Assembly: GCF_002077155.1 (NCBI RefSeq)
Contig: NZ_CP015027.1
Coordinates: forward strand, 248,001-312,000
Direction: 5' to 3'
From: Sporosarcina sp. P33
Lineage (GTDB): Bacteria; Bacillota; Bacilli; Bacillales_A; Planococcaceae
Length of the DNA: 64,000 nucleotides
Positions 1 to 7,892 of this stretch are shown here, piece after piece (position 1 is the first letter of the stretch; every line of letters begins with the position of its first letter). Both the position numbers and the translations under genes were made by a program. A model generated the notes under the pieces. The model was given only the letters and a program-made list of their open reading frames with translations, was not told where the DNA came from and searched no databases.

Positions 1-1140
1 TATTTGGAGTGGTGTTGGGGCGTTGCTCGACTATTTGTCGGAGATTGGAGTTAGCAAGTGTCGGCTGTTAGGACCCGCGCAGGCACGTGGGGGATTGCCT
101 TTCGTCATGAGCCAGCTGGCGATAGTGCGTGCCAACTGTCTCATGACTTCGGCCGACCCCGCAGTTGTGCCTGCGCTGCTATGTGGAGGCAATCCAAGTA
201 CTCTTTTAAAAGAGAAGAAGTGCAGTGACTGCGTAGCCATCCGCCAGCACCCCAGTGGGTTTAATGCTGTTCAAGCTCGAGTTTTGGATCGTAGCTCGAC
301 TCGTTGTCGGAGATTGAAGTCAGCAAGTGTCTCCTCTTAAGACCCGCACAGGCACTTGGGGGATTGCCTTACGTCATGAGCCAGCTGGCGAAGTGCGTGC
401 CAGTTGTCTCATGACTTCGGCCGACCCCGCAGTTGTGCCTGCGCTGCTGAGTGGGGGCTATGCATGTACTCTTTTAAAAGAGATGAAGTGCAGTGACTGG
501 TAGACGACTGGCGTGTGCTTTGGCAAGAGACGTGTCATATTCTGCTTCCCCCTAACTGAACGGAGGCGCCTTACAAGCGGTAGGCGTAGTAATGAGACAG
601 CCAGGCGCACTTCCTGTCTGGCTCATTGCGGAAGCCATCCGCCAGCGCCGCAGTGAGTTCAATGCCGTTTTGTCACTGGTTTTGGTGGCGTAGCTCGACT
701 CGTTGTCGGGGATTGAAGTTAGCGAGTGTCCGCTCTTAGGACCCGCGCAGGCACGTGGGGGATTGCCTTTCGTCATGAGCCAGCTGGCGAGGTGCGTGCC
801 AGTTGTCTCATGACTTCGGCCGACCCCGCAGTTGTGCCTGCACTGCTGAGTGGGAGCAATCTCAGCACTTTTTTAAAGAAGAAGAAGTGCAGTGACTGGT
901 TGCCGACTGGTGTGTGCTTTGGCAAAAGACGTGTCATGTTCTGCTTCCCCCTAACTGAACGGAGGCGCCTCCCAAGCGGTAGGCGTAGTAATGAGACAGC
1001 CAGGCGCACTTCCTGTCTGGCTCATTGCGTAGCCATCCGCAAGCGCCGCAGTGGGTACAAAGCTGTTTCTCTTCTCTTACTGCAATGCCGGCAGCCAAAG
1101 CGACTTTCGCTATCTGAATGATGGCGCCTTACAAGCGGCA
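1..1140. repeat. Tandem array A of a ~400-bp hairpin-rich repeat
   Basis: At least three copies of one long unit follow each other in the same orientation. The common GACCCGC...AGGCAC segment recurs at about 71, 340 and 739, giving spacings of 269 and 399. The 269-bp spacing arises because the first copy lacks about 130 nt: it jumps from the CAGTGACTG segment straight to the CGTAGCCATCCGC segment. A decayed remnant (GGCGCCTTACAAGCGG) near 1122 marks the right end. The left end is probably cut by the window edge. Each unit holds long inverted repeats (see array B at 20.02-21.21 kb). The overlapping short ORFs have no ribosome binding site and no recognisable product, so I treat the array as non-coding. 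Confidence 0.9.
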
Positions 1141-1170
1141 GTGAGTAATAACGTTCCCCTTCCCTGATTC

Positions 1171-1220
1171 AAATAAAAAGACTGAAGCGCAACCCCTCGC
1201 GGATTGGTCTTCAGTCTTTA
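1171..1220 (-). terminator. Terminator after the DUF948 pair
   Basis: On the minus strand AAAGACTGAAG pairs with CTTCAGTCTTT, followed by a T-rich tail. This is a typical Rho-independent terminator just downstream of the second DUF948 gene. Confidence 0.85.
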
Positions 1221-1227
1221 TCATTAG

Positions 1228-1722
1228 TTAAAACGTTGTGTTTTCCGGTGCCGGCAGTTTTTTTGTCGGCTCGTTCTGCTTCGTGCGTTCCTTTGCTGCA
1301 CTTGCGGACTCTTTGCGCTTCTTGAAAATATAATAGCCGAGCATAGCAGAGCCGTAGATGCTGCCCAGTTTTTTATTTTGTTCAGACGTGTCTGTGTGCT
1401 CTCCTTTTTGCTGAACAGATGAAGACATGTCCACCAAAGAAGATGTCAGCTGATGCGTGGATTGCCCAAGGTCACCGATTACTTGGAACAACGGTGTCAG
1501 GTTTTCAATTTTAGTGTTGATGTCTGCCAATGAGTCATTGCTGTTTTTAATCAAATTCCCTGTTTCATCCATGATTCCGTCCAGCTGTTTCGGCAGCGCT
1601 CCTACTGTCTCATCGACATCGTGCAGGATGTTACCGACTTGCTGCAGTACCTTAGCAAAATAAATAGCTAAAATAATGAAGGCGATACCGATAAGTATGA
1701 CGCCAATTCCAACGAGATCCAT
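1228..1722 (-). CDS. DUF948 membrane-anchored protein
   Basis: A protein of about 164 residues with one N-terminal hydrophobic segment (roughly residues 3-25). A long hydrophilic, probably coiled-coil stretch follows, then a basic, low-complexity C-terminus. The pattern (VIGIG..LI.IAF...YFAKVL, then VDETV..LP.QLD.I) matches the DUF948 family, which includes B. subtilis YtxG, a general-stress protein of unknown mechanism. The second in-frame ATG (1722) is preferred because GAGG sits 7 nt upstream; the ATG at 1728 lies too close to it. It lies 19 bp downstream of another DUF948 gene, so the two are probably co-transcribed and may be an old duplication. The function is unknown. Confidence 0.75.
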   Translation of the reverse strand: MDLVGIGVILIGIAFIILAIYFAKVLQQVGNILHDVDETVGALPKQLDGIMDETGNLIKNSNDSLADINTKIENLTPLFQVIGDLGQSTHQLTSSLVDMSSSVQQKGEHTDTSEQNKKLGSIYGSAMLGYYIFKKRKESASAAKERTKQNEPTKKLPAPENTTF

Positions 1723-1741
1723 TCCCATACCTCATTTCTCT

Positions 1742-2164
1742 TTACGTATTTTTCGTACTCTTTTTACCGCGTTTCCATGAATTCCATAGCTGGGAACCAA
1801 ATTCCCCATATTGAATCGCAGTAATGAATGGTTCTGTCCCAGGGAGCGAACCATCCTCTTCAAATTGCTTAGTTCGTTTGTTTACTTCCTCACTCAAGTA
1901 CTGACTAGAACGCCCAATATTTTCAATAGTGGAAAATAAAGGCGCTGCCGCAGTGAGTTTCACTTGAACATCTGTCGCCAGCTGTTCGGTTTCATTTAAG
2001 GTTCCATATAATTGCTCAATGCTTTTGTCCAGCTCCGCCTCTACCTCTTTCACTGTTCCCGTAACAGTCAGTAATAATTTTGAAGACTTGGTCAGTAACA
2101 TCGAGAGGTAGATGGCGACGATCAATAGTGCAATTGCAATAAATAATAACCCAAGGTACGCCAT
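1742..2164 (-). CDS. DUF948 membrane-anchored protein (paralogue)
   Basis: About 140 residues with an N-terminal membrane segment (AIALLIVAIYLSMLL), followed by a helical region resembling its downstream neighbour, including a shared PLF..IE.IG.S.Q motif. An AAGGAGG ribosome binding site lies 8 nt upstream of the ATG at 2164; a longer in-frame extension upstream has no such site. It is first in a likely two-gene transcript with the DUF948 gene at 1228-1722. Family membership comes from sequence pattern. No biochemical role is known to me. Confidence 0.7.
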   Translation of the reverse strand: MAYLGLLFIAIALLIVAIYLSMLLTKSSKLLLTVTGTVKEVEAELDKSIEQLYGTLNETEQLATDVQVKLTAAAPLFSTIENIGRSSQYLSEEVNKRTKQFEEDGSLPGTEPFITAIQYGEFGSQLWNSWKRGKKSTKNT

Positions 2165-2286
2165 ATACGCATCCTCCTTTCCACAGACTAAATACACCTT
2201 ATCATTCTATACCACTCTCTGTTTTTCTAAAACATAAAAACTCCGCGTTCCATGTTTCATGGCCTGAATTTCTTTCTAATGAACAA

Positions 2287-2330
2287 AAATAAAATCCTAT
2301 GCCTCCCCAAAGGCATAGGATTTTATTTTA
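2287..2330. terminator. Bidirectional hairpin terminator
   Basis: AAAATCCTATGCCT and AGGCATAGGATTTT form a near-perfect stem with a CCCCAA loop, flanked by A and T runs on both sides, so it could end transcription on either strand. It overlaps the stop codon of the small zinc-ribbon gene on the minus strand. Confidence 0.8.
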
Positions 2331-2456
2331 CTGTTCATGCCGGCCTACACAGCGCTCACATTCGTACATTACTGATTCCTGTTTTTCCTTAAACTCATTC
2401 CCGCATTCCGTGCAAACCTTTTTCACCATTTGTCTTTGTTTGTGGTTGTTTTCCAT
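2328..2456 (-). CDS. 42-residue zinc-ribbon protein
   Basis: A short gene encoding 42 residues with two CxxC pairs (VCTEC and YECERC) separated by 18 residues. This is the layout of a minimal zinc ribbon. GGAGG lies 8 nt before the ATG, and the stop codon sits in a strong hairpin terminator, so a complete transcription and translation unit is visible. The N-terminus is polar and basic (MENNHKQRQMVKK). Proteins of this size and layout occur in many Bacillales, annotated only as small zinc-ribbon proteins. I cannot give a specific function. Confidence 0.6.
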   Translation of the reverse strand: MENNHKQRQMVKKVCTECGNEFKEKQESVMYECERCVGRHEQ

Positions 2457-2630
2457 TGCTCATTCCTCCATTCAATTTTGTAAGTGTTCCTCTGTACTGA
2501 TACAGTATCTTTTCTTGTTATTAATATATAACAGAGGTGTCAGAGTTGTCACTCTTTTTTGATAAAACCCGTTATTTCATGATAGAATGCAAAAGAGCGC
2601 GACGAATGAACGGAATAAGAAAATGAAAAT

Positions 2631-2667
2631 AAAAAACGGCACGTCACTATAGTGACATACCATTTTT
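2631..2667 (-). terminator. Terminator after the 36-residue membrane ORF
   Basis: The perfect palindrome GTCACTATAGTGAC extends to GGTATG...CGTGCC and is followed on the minus strand by a T6 run. It lies directly downstream of the small ORF at 2673-2783. Confidence 0.75.
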
Positions 2668-2672
2668 ACTGA

Positions 2673-2783
2673 TTACCACATTAAACTGTAAACCATTACG
2701 GCAGCGATGATCACCAGGGTAATGACAAACACTGTCCATTGAGCATTATCAGGCTTGTCCGGTCTGCTGTCCCATTTTTGCAT
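2673..2783 (-). CDS. 36-residue single-pass membrane peptide
   Basis: The predicted peptide has a polar, aromatic-rich N-terminus (MQKWDSRPDKPDNAQW) and one hydrophobic helix of about 18 residues ending at the C-terminus (SLMW). AAAGGAA lies about 11 nt upstream of the ATG. The stop codon is followed within a few bases by a strong terminator. Size and layout suit a tail-anchored small protein of the kind seen in sporulating and stress-responsive Bacillales. I do not recognise the family. The complete start, stop and terminator arrangement is the main support. Confidence 0.5.
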   Translation of the reverse strand: MQKWDSRPDKPDNAQWTVFVITLVIIAAVMVYSLMW

Positions 2784-3158
2784 GATTAAACGCTTCCTTT
2801 CCGGTGTAATTGAGTTTTCATTTCATTTATTAGTTTTCCCTTCCTTAGCTGAATTAAACACCGTCTACTTTTCATATTTGTGGAAAATGACTAATTTTTT
2901 TATTTTAGCACTGCGATCAAATAATATTATAAAATAGGTTATTATTCACTTTTTTAATGAAATAAGCAAATTCATGCGGATATAACTTTACTATTAATTA
3001 ATTTTGCATGAAGCAAACGCTTACATTTTCATACTGTTTTAAATATGTTCATTATTCGTAAAATAAACACACAATTTAGAACTTTCTTATGTTCATTCAG
3101 ATTTTTTCATGTTATTATGAGTAAACGTTGAATTAGTAACGGAGGTAAATGATAAGTT
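2784..3158. other. AT-rich intergenic region upstream of ilvA
   Basis: About 375 bp with no convincing gene. It separates the minus-strand membrane peptide from plus-strand ilvA and must hold divergent promoters. A possible catabolite-response element is listed separately. The rest is very AT-rich, and I could not fix a sigma-A promoter with confidence. Confidence 0.6.
3012..3025 (+). promoter_or_regulatory. Candidate CcpA (cre) site upstream of ilvA
   Basis: AGCAAACGCTTACA matches 12 of 14 positions of the cre consensus TGWAANCGNTNWCA. It lies about 135 bp before the ilvA start. Carbon control of branched-chain amino acid genes is known in B. subtilis. The assignment here rests on motif similarity alone. 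Confidence 0.3.
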
Positions 3159-4427
3159 ATGAAGGTGAAAAAAATGGAAACCCACAGTATTCAAGTAGAG
3201 GACATCTTAATTGCCAATCAGCTGCTGAAAGATGTAGTAGCTCATACGCCTTTACAGAAAAATGACCGTCTATCGGAAAAATATGACTGCCACGTGTATG
3301 TAAAACGTGAAGACCTGCAGCATGTCCGTTCGTTTAAATTACGCGGTGCTTACTATAAAATGAAACGCATTGAAACAGAAGCACGTAAAAAAGGTATTGT
3401 TTGCGCCAGCGCAGGAAACCATGCACAGGGTGTAGCGTTCGCCTGTGCACACCTCGATATTGACGGCAAGATTTTTATGCCGCAGACGACGCCTAAACAG
3501 AAAGTGAATATGGTTAAAATGTTCGGACGTGACCGCATTGAGATTATTCTGGTCGGGGATACGTTCGATGACTGTTTCGAGAAGGCTATTGAATTGATGG
3601 AAAAAGAGAAGAGAATCTTCATTCACCCATTCAATGATAAAGATATTATTGCCGGCCAGGGAACAGTTGCTGTCGAAGTCATGAATGATATTGAAGAACC
3701 GATCGACTATGTCTTTGCAAGTATCGGCGGCGGAGGGTTGATGGCGGGAATCAGTACATATATCAAAAACCTCTCCCCTCACACAAAAATGATCGGTGCG
3801 GAACCGGCTGGAGCAGCGAGTATGAAAGCTTCTATCGCCGCACAGAAAGTCGTTCCTTTGGCAACGATTGATAAGTTCGTCGATGGTGCTGCGGTGAAGT
3901 GCGTAGGCGATCTGAATTACGAGATTTGCAACGACTATCTGGAGAATATCGTCAGTGTCCCCGAAGGTAAAGTATGTACAGCAATTCTGGATCTTTACAA
4001 TGAACACGCAATTATCGCAGAGCCAGCAGGTGCTCTGCCTATTGCAGCACTCGATTTCTACAAGAATGAGATCAAAGGCAAATGTGTCGTATGTGTAATC
4101 AGCGGCGGGAATAATGATATCGGCCGAATGCAGGAAATCAAAGAAAAGTCGATGATTTACGAAGGTCTATTATATTATTTTCTGGTCGATTTCCCGCAGC
4201 GCGCGGGCGCATTACGCCAATTTCTTGATACGGTACTTGGACCTGAAGATGATATTACTATGTTCGAGTATACGAAAAAGAACAATAAAGAAAGCGGTCC
4301 GGGTCTGGTTGGAATTGAGATCAAACGCAAGGAAGATTATAATGGTCTGATTGCGCGGATGGAGAAGAACGGTTTCCCTTATAAAGAAGTGAACAAAGAC
4401 AGTACGCTGTTCGGACTGTTAATTTAA
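3159..4427 (+). CDS. ilvA: Threonine dehydratase (biosynthetic)
   Basis: Deaminates threonine to 2-oxobutanoate, the first committed step to isoleucine, in the cytoplasm with pyridoxal phosphate. The PLP lysine is K60 in SFKLRGAYYKM, and the glycine-rich phosphate-binding loop GGGG is at about 190-193. A C-terminal ACT-like regulatory part (about 335-422) is present. At 422 residues it matches the short Bacillus-type enzyme with a single regulatory domain. GGAGG lies 13 nt before the first ATG. A second ATG six codons in (METHSIQ) has AAGGTG 6 nt upstream and could be the true start. The gene stands alone on the plus strand with its own terminator. Confidence 0.95.
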   Translation: MKVKKMETHSIQVEDILIANQLLKDVVAHTPLQKNDRLSEKYDCHVYVKREDLQHVRSFKLRGAYYKMKRIETEARKKGIVCASAGNHAQGVAFACAHLDIDGKIFMPQTTPKQKVNMVKMFGRDRIEIILVGDTFDDCFEKAIELMEKEKRIFIHPFNDKDIIAGQGTVAVEVMNDIEEPIDYVFASIGGGGLMAGISTYIKNLSPHTKMIGAEPAGAASMKASIAAQKVVPLATIDKFVDGAAVKCVGDLNYEICNDYLENIVSVPEGKVCTAILDLYNEHAIIAEPAGALPIAALDFYKNEIKGKCVVCVISGGNNDIGRMQEIKEKSMIYEGLLYYFLVDFPQRAGALRQFLDTVLGPEDDITMFEYTKKNNKESGPGLVGIEIKRKEDYNGLIARMEKNGFPYKEVNKDSTLFGLLI

Positions 4428-4431
4428 TTAT

Positions 4432-4474
4432 ACTGCCGCAGCAGTCGTGAGGACTGCTTGCGGCAGTTTTTTTA
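4432..4474 (+). terminator. ilvA terminator
   Basis: CTGCCGCAGCAGTC pairs with GACTGCTTGCGGCAG and is followed by T7, right after the ilvA stop. Confidence 0.95.
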
Positions 4475-4701
4475 TTTAGAAATGCATCGCGAATATACCC
4501 GGAGGTTGCAGAAGCCTTTTGCGGAAAAACAGCGGTTCGGACACTGTCACCTCTCGCCTTCGTTACCCATATACATAGGTATGATAGGTTTCTTACATAA
4601 AATAATTGGGTAATTTATTATTAAAACACATGTAAAGTGCACATGCTATCTGTACATAAGAAAAATACTTATGAAATTGCAGAAAAGGCGGTGATTCTGA
4701 A

Positions 4702-5244
4702 ATGGGCCCTAAGCATAGTAAATTCAGTATCGCGATTCTATTCATTGTTCCCCTGCTCATCTTAGTCAGTCTCACGATTCCTCACTTCGCAACGATTCAA
4801 TCCGGCGCAGATATCTATCTGCAAACAGAACCTATTACAGAACAGGATACAACCGAAAATTATGTCGTTCTCCGGTATGAAGTCGAGAAGGTGCCCAAAG
4901 AACGAATGACGGCGAGTTTAGTCACGGAGCTAAAACAGCCGAAAGAATTGGGTCAAACGAGAGTATTTGGTATTTTGGAGCGGAAAGACGGTGTTGATCA
5001 GCTCGTTTCATTGACTGATAAAAAGCCTTCTGAAGGATTATTTCTGATGGGCTGGCTGCCGCAAACGACAGACCGGGAATATCGTCAGAACGAGCATTAC
5101 ATGGTCAATTTTGGACTCGATCGTTTCTATGTTCCGAAATTCGGACACCGTGTGTCAGCTGACAGTGTGAATGACCGGACCATGACTGCACATTTTAAAG
5201 TCCTCGACGGCCATGGGGTATTGCGGGAATTTGAAACCAATTAA
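4702..5244 (+). CDS. GDYXXLXY-type membrane-anchored protein
   Basis: 180 residues with one N-terminal membrane segment (about 8-30), then an extracytoplasmic domain. ENYVVLRY at 52-59 corresponds to the GDYxxLxY signature of a family of uncharacterised bacterial proteins (Pfam GDYXXLXY); the usual G-D is replaced by E-N here. AAAGGCGG lies upstream of the ATG. The gene shares a bidirectional hairpin with the convergent aldehyde dehydrogenase gene. Family members often sit beside a DUF2157/DUF4401 membrane gene, but none is present here, so the partner is missing or elsewhere. Function unknown. Confidence 0.6.
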   Translation: MGPKHSKFSIAILFIVPLLILVSLTIPHFATIQSGADIYLQTEPITEQDTTENYVVLRYEVEKVPKERMTASLVTELKQPKELGQTRVFGILERKDGVDQLVSLTDKKPSEGLFLMGWLPQTTDREYRQNEHYMVNFGLDRFYVPKFGHRVSADSVNDRTMTAHFKVLDGHGVLREFETN

Positions 5245-5296
5245 AAAAGAAGCAAAAAGGAATGTTGCTGCTTTTCTTTTTGCTTCTTTTTCTTTT
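5243..5296. terminator. Bidirectional terminator between convergent genes
   Basis: AAAAAGAAGCAAAAAG and CTTTTTGCTTCTTTTT form a long A/T-flanked stem between the stops of the plus-strand membrane protein gene and the minus-strand aldehyde dehydrogenase gene. Confidence 0.85.
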
Positions 5297-5298
5297 TA

Positions 5299-6717
5299 TT
5301 ATAATCCTAACGAGATATATTTCACTTCCAGATATTCCTCTATTCCGTGGTGTCCGCCTTCGCGGCCCAGTCCGCTTTGCTTGAAGCCGCCAAATGGAGC
5401 CTGTGGTGCAGATGGCAATCCATCATTCAGGCCGACAATTCCGTATTCCAGCGCCTCGGAAATCTGGATTCCTTGCGTAATATTCTCCGTGAATACATAC
5501 GCCGCCAAACCGAAAATCGTATCATTTGCCCGTTTGATCACTTCTTCTTGCGTCTCAAATGTCGTAATAGGCAATACAGGACCAAATGTCTCTTCCTTCA
5601 TACAGAGCATATCGTCATTCACGTCTTTTAAGACAGTCGGCTGATAGAACAGTCCATCGATAAGCGTACCGCCTGTTACTACAGTCGCCCCTTTAGACTT
5701 TGCGTCCTTAACGTGCTCTTCTACTTTGTCGATTGCATCCTGATCTATCAGAGGACCGATGTCAACACCCTTTTCCATGCCGTCACCGACTTTTAGCTGC
5801 TCAACTTTTGCGGCCGTCTTCTTCGTAAATTCATCCACAATTGACGAATGAACATAGATCCGGTTTGCGCAGACACAAGTTTGTCCGGCGTTACGGAATT
5901 TGGCCGCGATCACACCGTCTACTGCTTTATCAAGATCAGCATCCGCCATGATGATCGCAGGAGCCTGTCCGCCCAGTTCCAATGAAATTTTCTTCATGGT
6001 GTCTGCTGCGCCTTTCATTAATGTTTTACCGACTTCCGTTGAACCTGTGAAAGTCAGCTTGCGTACACGGCCGTCTTCCTGCCACGCCTCTGAAATCTCA
6101 CTTGCACTGCCTGTTACGATATTAATCACACCGTCGGGAATGCCTGCTTCCTTTGCCAGCTCCACCAGGCGAATCGCAGTCAGCGGTGTCTGTGAAGCGG
6201 GCTTCATCACGACTGTACAGCCTGCTGCAAGTGCGGGAGCGACTTTTCGTGTAATCATCGCAGCCGGGAAATTCCAAGGCGTGATCGCTGCGATGACACC
6301 CACTGGCTGCTTATGCACAAAGAGGCGTTTATTTGACTGAGTTGCGGGAATCATTTCCCCGTAAATCCGTTTCCCTTCCTCCGCGTACCAGCTGATGAAA
6401 CCGTTGGAATAACGCATTTCACCGATTGCTTCCGTCAAAGGCTTTCCTTGTTCCGACGTCATCGTTTGCGCAACACTTTCTTCGTGCTGTTCAATCAATT
6501 CATGCCATTTCATCAAAAAGGCACTGCGCTCGTAATTCGATAATGCAGCCCATGCTGGAAAAGCTGCAGAAGCCGCGTCTACTGCTTTCGTCGCTTCGGC
6601 TTTGCCGCCTTTAGGCACTGCGCCAATTTTTTCGCCAGTTGAAGGGTTCACCACTTCGATCTGCGGTAAATCCGCACCAATTCTTGATCCATTAATGAGC
6701 ATTTCCGTAGTCTTCAT
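5299..6717 (-). CDS. gabD: NAD(P)-dependent aldehyde dehydrogenase, succinate-semialdehyde type
   Basis: Oxidises an aldehyde to its acid, most likely succinate semialdehyde to succinate in the GABA shunt. The family hallmarks are all visible: PWNFP in the cofactor domain, the FTGSTEVG cofactor loop, the general base E247 in SLELGG, and the nucleophile C281 in GQTCVCANR. The CVCANR context after the nucleophile is typical of GabD. The ATG at 6717 is preferred: AAAGGAG lies 9 nt upstream, whereas the in-frame TTG at 6723 sits almost on top of it. The gene is only 14 bp downstream of tcdA and may be read with it. Substrate is inferred from similarity to the family. Confidence 0.85.
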   Translation of the reverse strand: MKTTEMLINGSRIGADLPQIEVVNPSTGEKIGAVPKGGKAEATKAVDAASAAFPAWAALSNYERSAFLMKWHELIEQHEESVAQTMTSEQGKPLTEAIGEMRYSNGFISWYAEEGKRIYGEMIPATQSNKRLFVHKQPVGVIAAITPWNFPAAMITRKVAPALAAGCTVVMKPASQTPLTAIRLVELAKEAGIPDGVINIVTGSASEISEAWQEDGRVRKLTFTGSTEVGKTLMKGAADTMKKISLELGGQAPAIIMADADLDKAVDGVIAAKFRNAGQTCVCANRIYVHSSIVDEFTKKTAAKVEQLKVGDGMEKGVDIGPLIDQDAIDKVEEHVKDAKSKGATVVTGGTLIDGLFYQPTVLKDVNDDMLCMKEETFGPVLPITTFETQEEVIKRANDTIFGLAAYVFTENITQGIQISEALEYGIVGLNDGLPSAPQAPFGGFKQSGLGREGGHHGIEEYLEVKYISLGL

Positions 6718-6731
6718 GTACAATCTCTCCT

Positions 6732-7499
6732 TTATTTGGAATCTTTGACTCGTTCCACCGGAATATCTGCCACTATATCATTTAATACCCAACTGGCAAG
6801 AATTAAACCCGCCACGGATGGACAGAATGCATTGGAAGCTGGTGGTATCTGTGCTTTTCGGATGGAAGCATCAGGGTTTCCTACCGTATCGACGACGTCT
6901 TCACGAACGACAATCGGACTTTCATCTGAAAACACAACGGGTACACCTTTTGGAATGCCAAGTTTCCGCAGACGAAGACGTATGACTTTTGCCAGCGGAT
7001 CCGTATGGGTTTTAGAAATATCTGCAATCCGGAATCGTGTAGGGTCCGTTTTATTGGCAGCGCCCATGCTTGATATTACTTTCACTCCCCGTTCAACACA
7101 TTGCTGGATTAAATGAATTTTATAACTGATGGTGTCCGATGCATCAATGACATAATCGGGCTTGTACGAGAAAAATTCCTCTGCTGTTTCATCGGTGTAG
7201 AACATATGCAGATCAATCACTTCACACTCTGCATTAATATCATGAATCCGCTCTTTCATCACTTCGGATTTAGAACGTCCGACTGTCGACAGATACGCCA
7301 CCAGCTGGCGGTTAATATTGGTAATATCGACTGTATCCTTGTCAACGAGAATAATGCGTCCCACACCTGTGCGTGCGCATGCTTCTGCAGCGAATGATCC
7401 GACGCCGCCGACACCGAGAATCGCAACGGTCTTTCCTTTCATTCGCTCTACACCTTCTGTACCGATTGACAGTTCGTTTCTTGAAAATTGATGTAACAT
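6732..7499 (-). CDS. tcdA: tRNA threonylcarbamoyladenosine dehydratase
   Basis: An E1-like (ThiF/MoeB) ATP-dependent enzyme that converts t6A37 of tRNA to its cyclic form. The N-terminus carries the nucleotide-binding GVGGVGS (29-35) followed by the NINRQ motif of the superfamily, and PPASNAFCPSVAG near the C-terminus is typical of TcdA/YgdL. Length (255) is normal. The position beside 6S RNA and aspS is the same as B. subtilis yrvM. A run of A/T separates it from the 6S RNA terminator, so it probably has its own promoter. Confidence 0.9.
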   Translation of the reverse strand: MLHQFSRNELSIGTEGVERMKGKTVAILGVGGVGSFAAEACARTGVGRIILVDKDTVDITNINRQLVAYLSTVGRSKSEVMKERIHDINAECEVIDLHMFYTDETAEEFFSYKPDYVIDASDTISYKIHLIQQCVERGVKVISSMGAANKTDPTRFRIADISKTHTDPLAKVIRLRLRKLGIPKGVPVVFSDESPIVVREDVVDTVGNPDASIRKAQIPPASNAFCPSVAGLILASWVLNDIVADIPVERVKDSK

Positions 7500-7588
7500 C
7501 CATATTCCACCCTTTATTTATAATTTGTATTATTCCTATCGTAAATCAGGTATGTACACTCATGCAACTAACTGCATTTACAGACAAT

Positions 7589-7617
7589 AAAAAACCTCCT
7601 TGCCTGAGCAAGAAGGT
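7589..7617 (-). terminator. Terminator downstream of 6S RNA
   Basis: On the minus strand ACCTTCTTGC and GCAAGGAGGT form a stem with loop TCAG followed by T6. It lies about 20 nt past the 6S RNA terminal stem. Confidence 0.85.
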
Positions 7618-7635
7618 GAATGTGTATCAGAAAAG

Positions 7636-7820
7636 AAAAATCCCGACTGTGCCGTCTTTGAATATCGCTTTGAACCCGCTTATAGCAGGTGGGTGTCCTA
7701 TATAACTCTTTTGACGTCCCGGTTAAAGGCATGCCATCCAAGCTATAACGTCAGACTCCCGACGATTTGATGTTGGGTCAAAACTAATTTACAAACGACG
7801 AACACTTCAGGATTTTTACT
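7636..7820 (-). ncRNA. bsrA: 6S RNA (6S-1/bsrA type)
   Basis: A non-coding RNA that mimics an open promoter and sequesters sigma-A RNA polymerase. The roughly 185-nt region lies between aspS and tcdA, exactly where B. subtilis has bsrA. The ends form a terminal stem (AAAATCCTGA with TCGGGATTTTT), and the interior has the conserved-looking GGGAGTCTGACGTTATAGC and GGACGTCAAAAG segments around a large open bubble. A consensus promoter lies immediately upstream and a strong terminator downstream. No ORF fits the region. Ends are approximate. Confidence 0.85.
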
Positions 7821-7826
7821 ATCTTT

Positions 7827-7855
7827 ATCGTATCACACGCTATTTTATAATTCAA
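7827..7855 (-). promoter_or_regulatory. Sigma-A promoter of 6S RNA
   Basis: TTGAAT, 17 nt, then TACGAT with an extended -10 (TGATACGAT) on the minus strand, placed 7 nt before the proposed 6S RNA start. Confidence 0.7.
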
Positions 7856-7892
7856 TCAATTCGATTAAGTCTTTTAAAAAATAGTCGTTTCC

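Noticed and set aside
726..1121. ORFs inside the repeat arrays (also 20149-20403, 20550-20804 and others)
   Set aside because: They recur only because the DNA repeats, lack ribosome binding sites, differ in frame and length between copies, and overlap strong inverted repeats.
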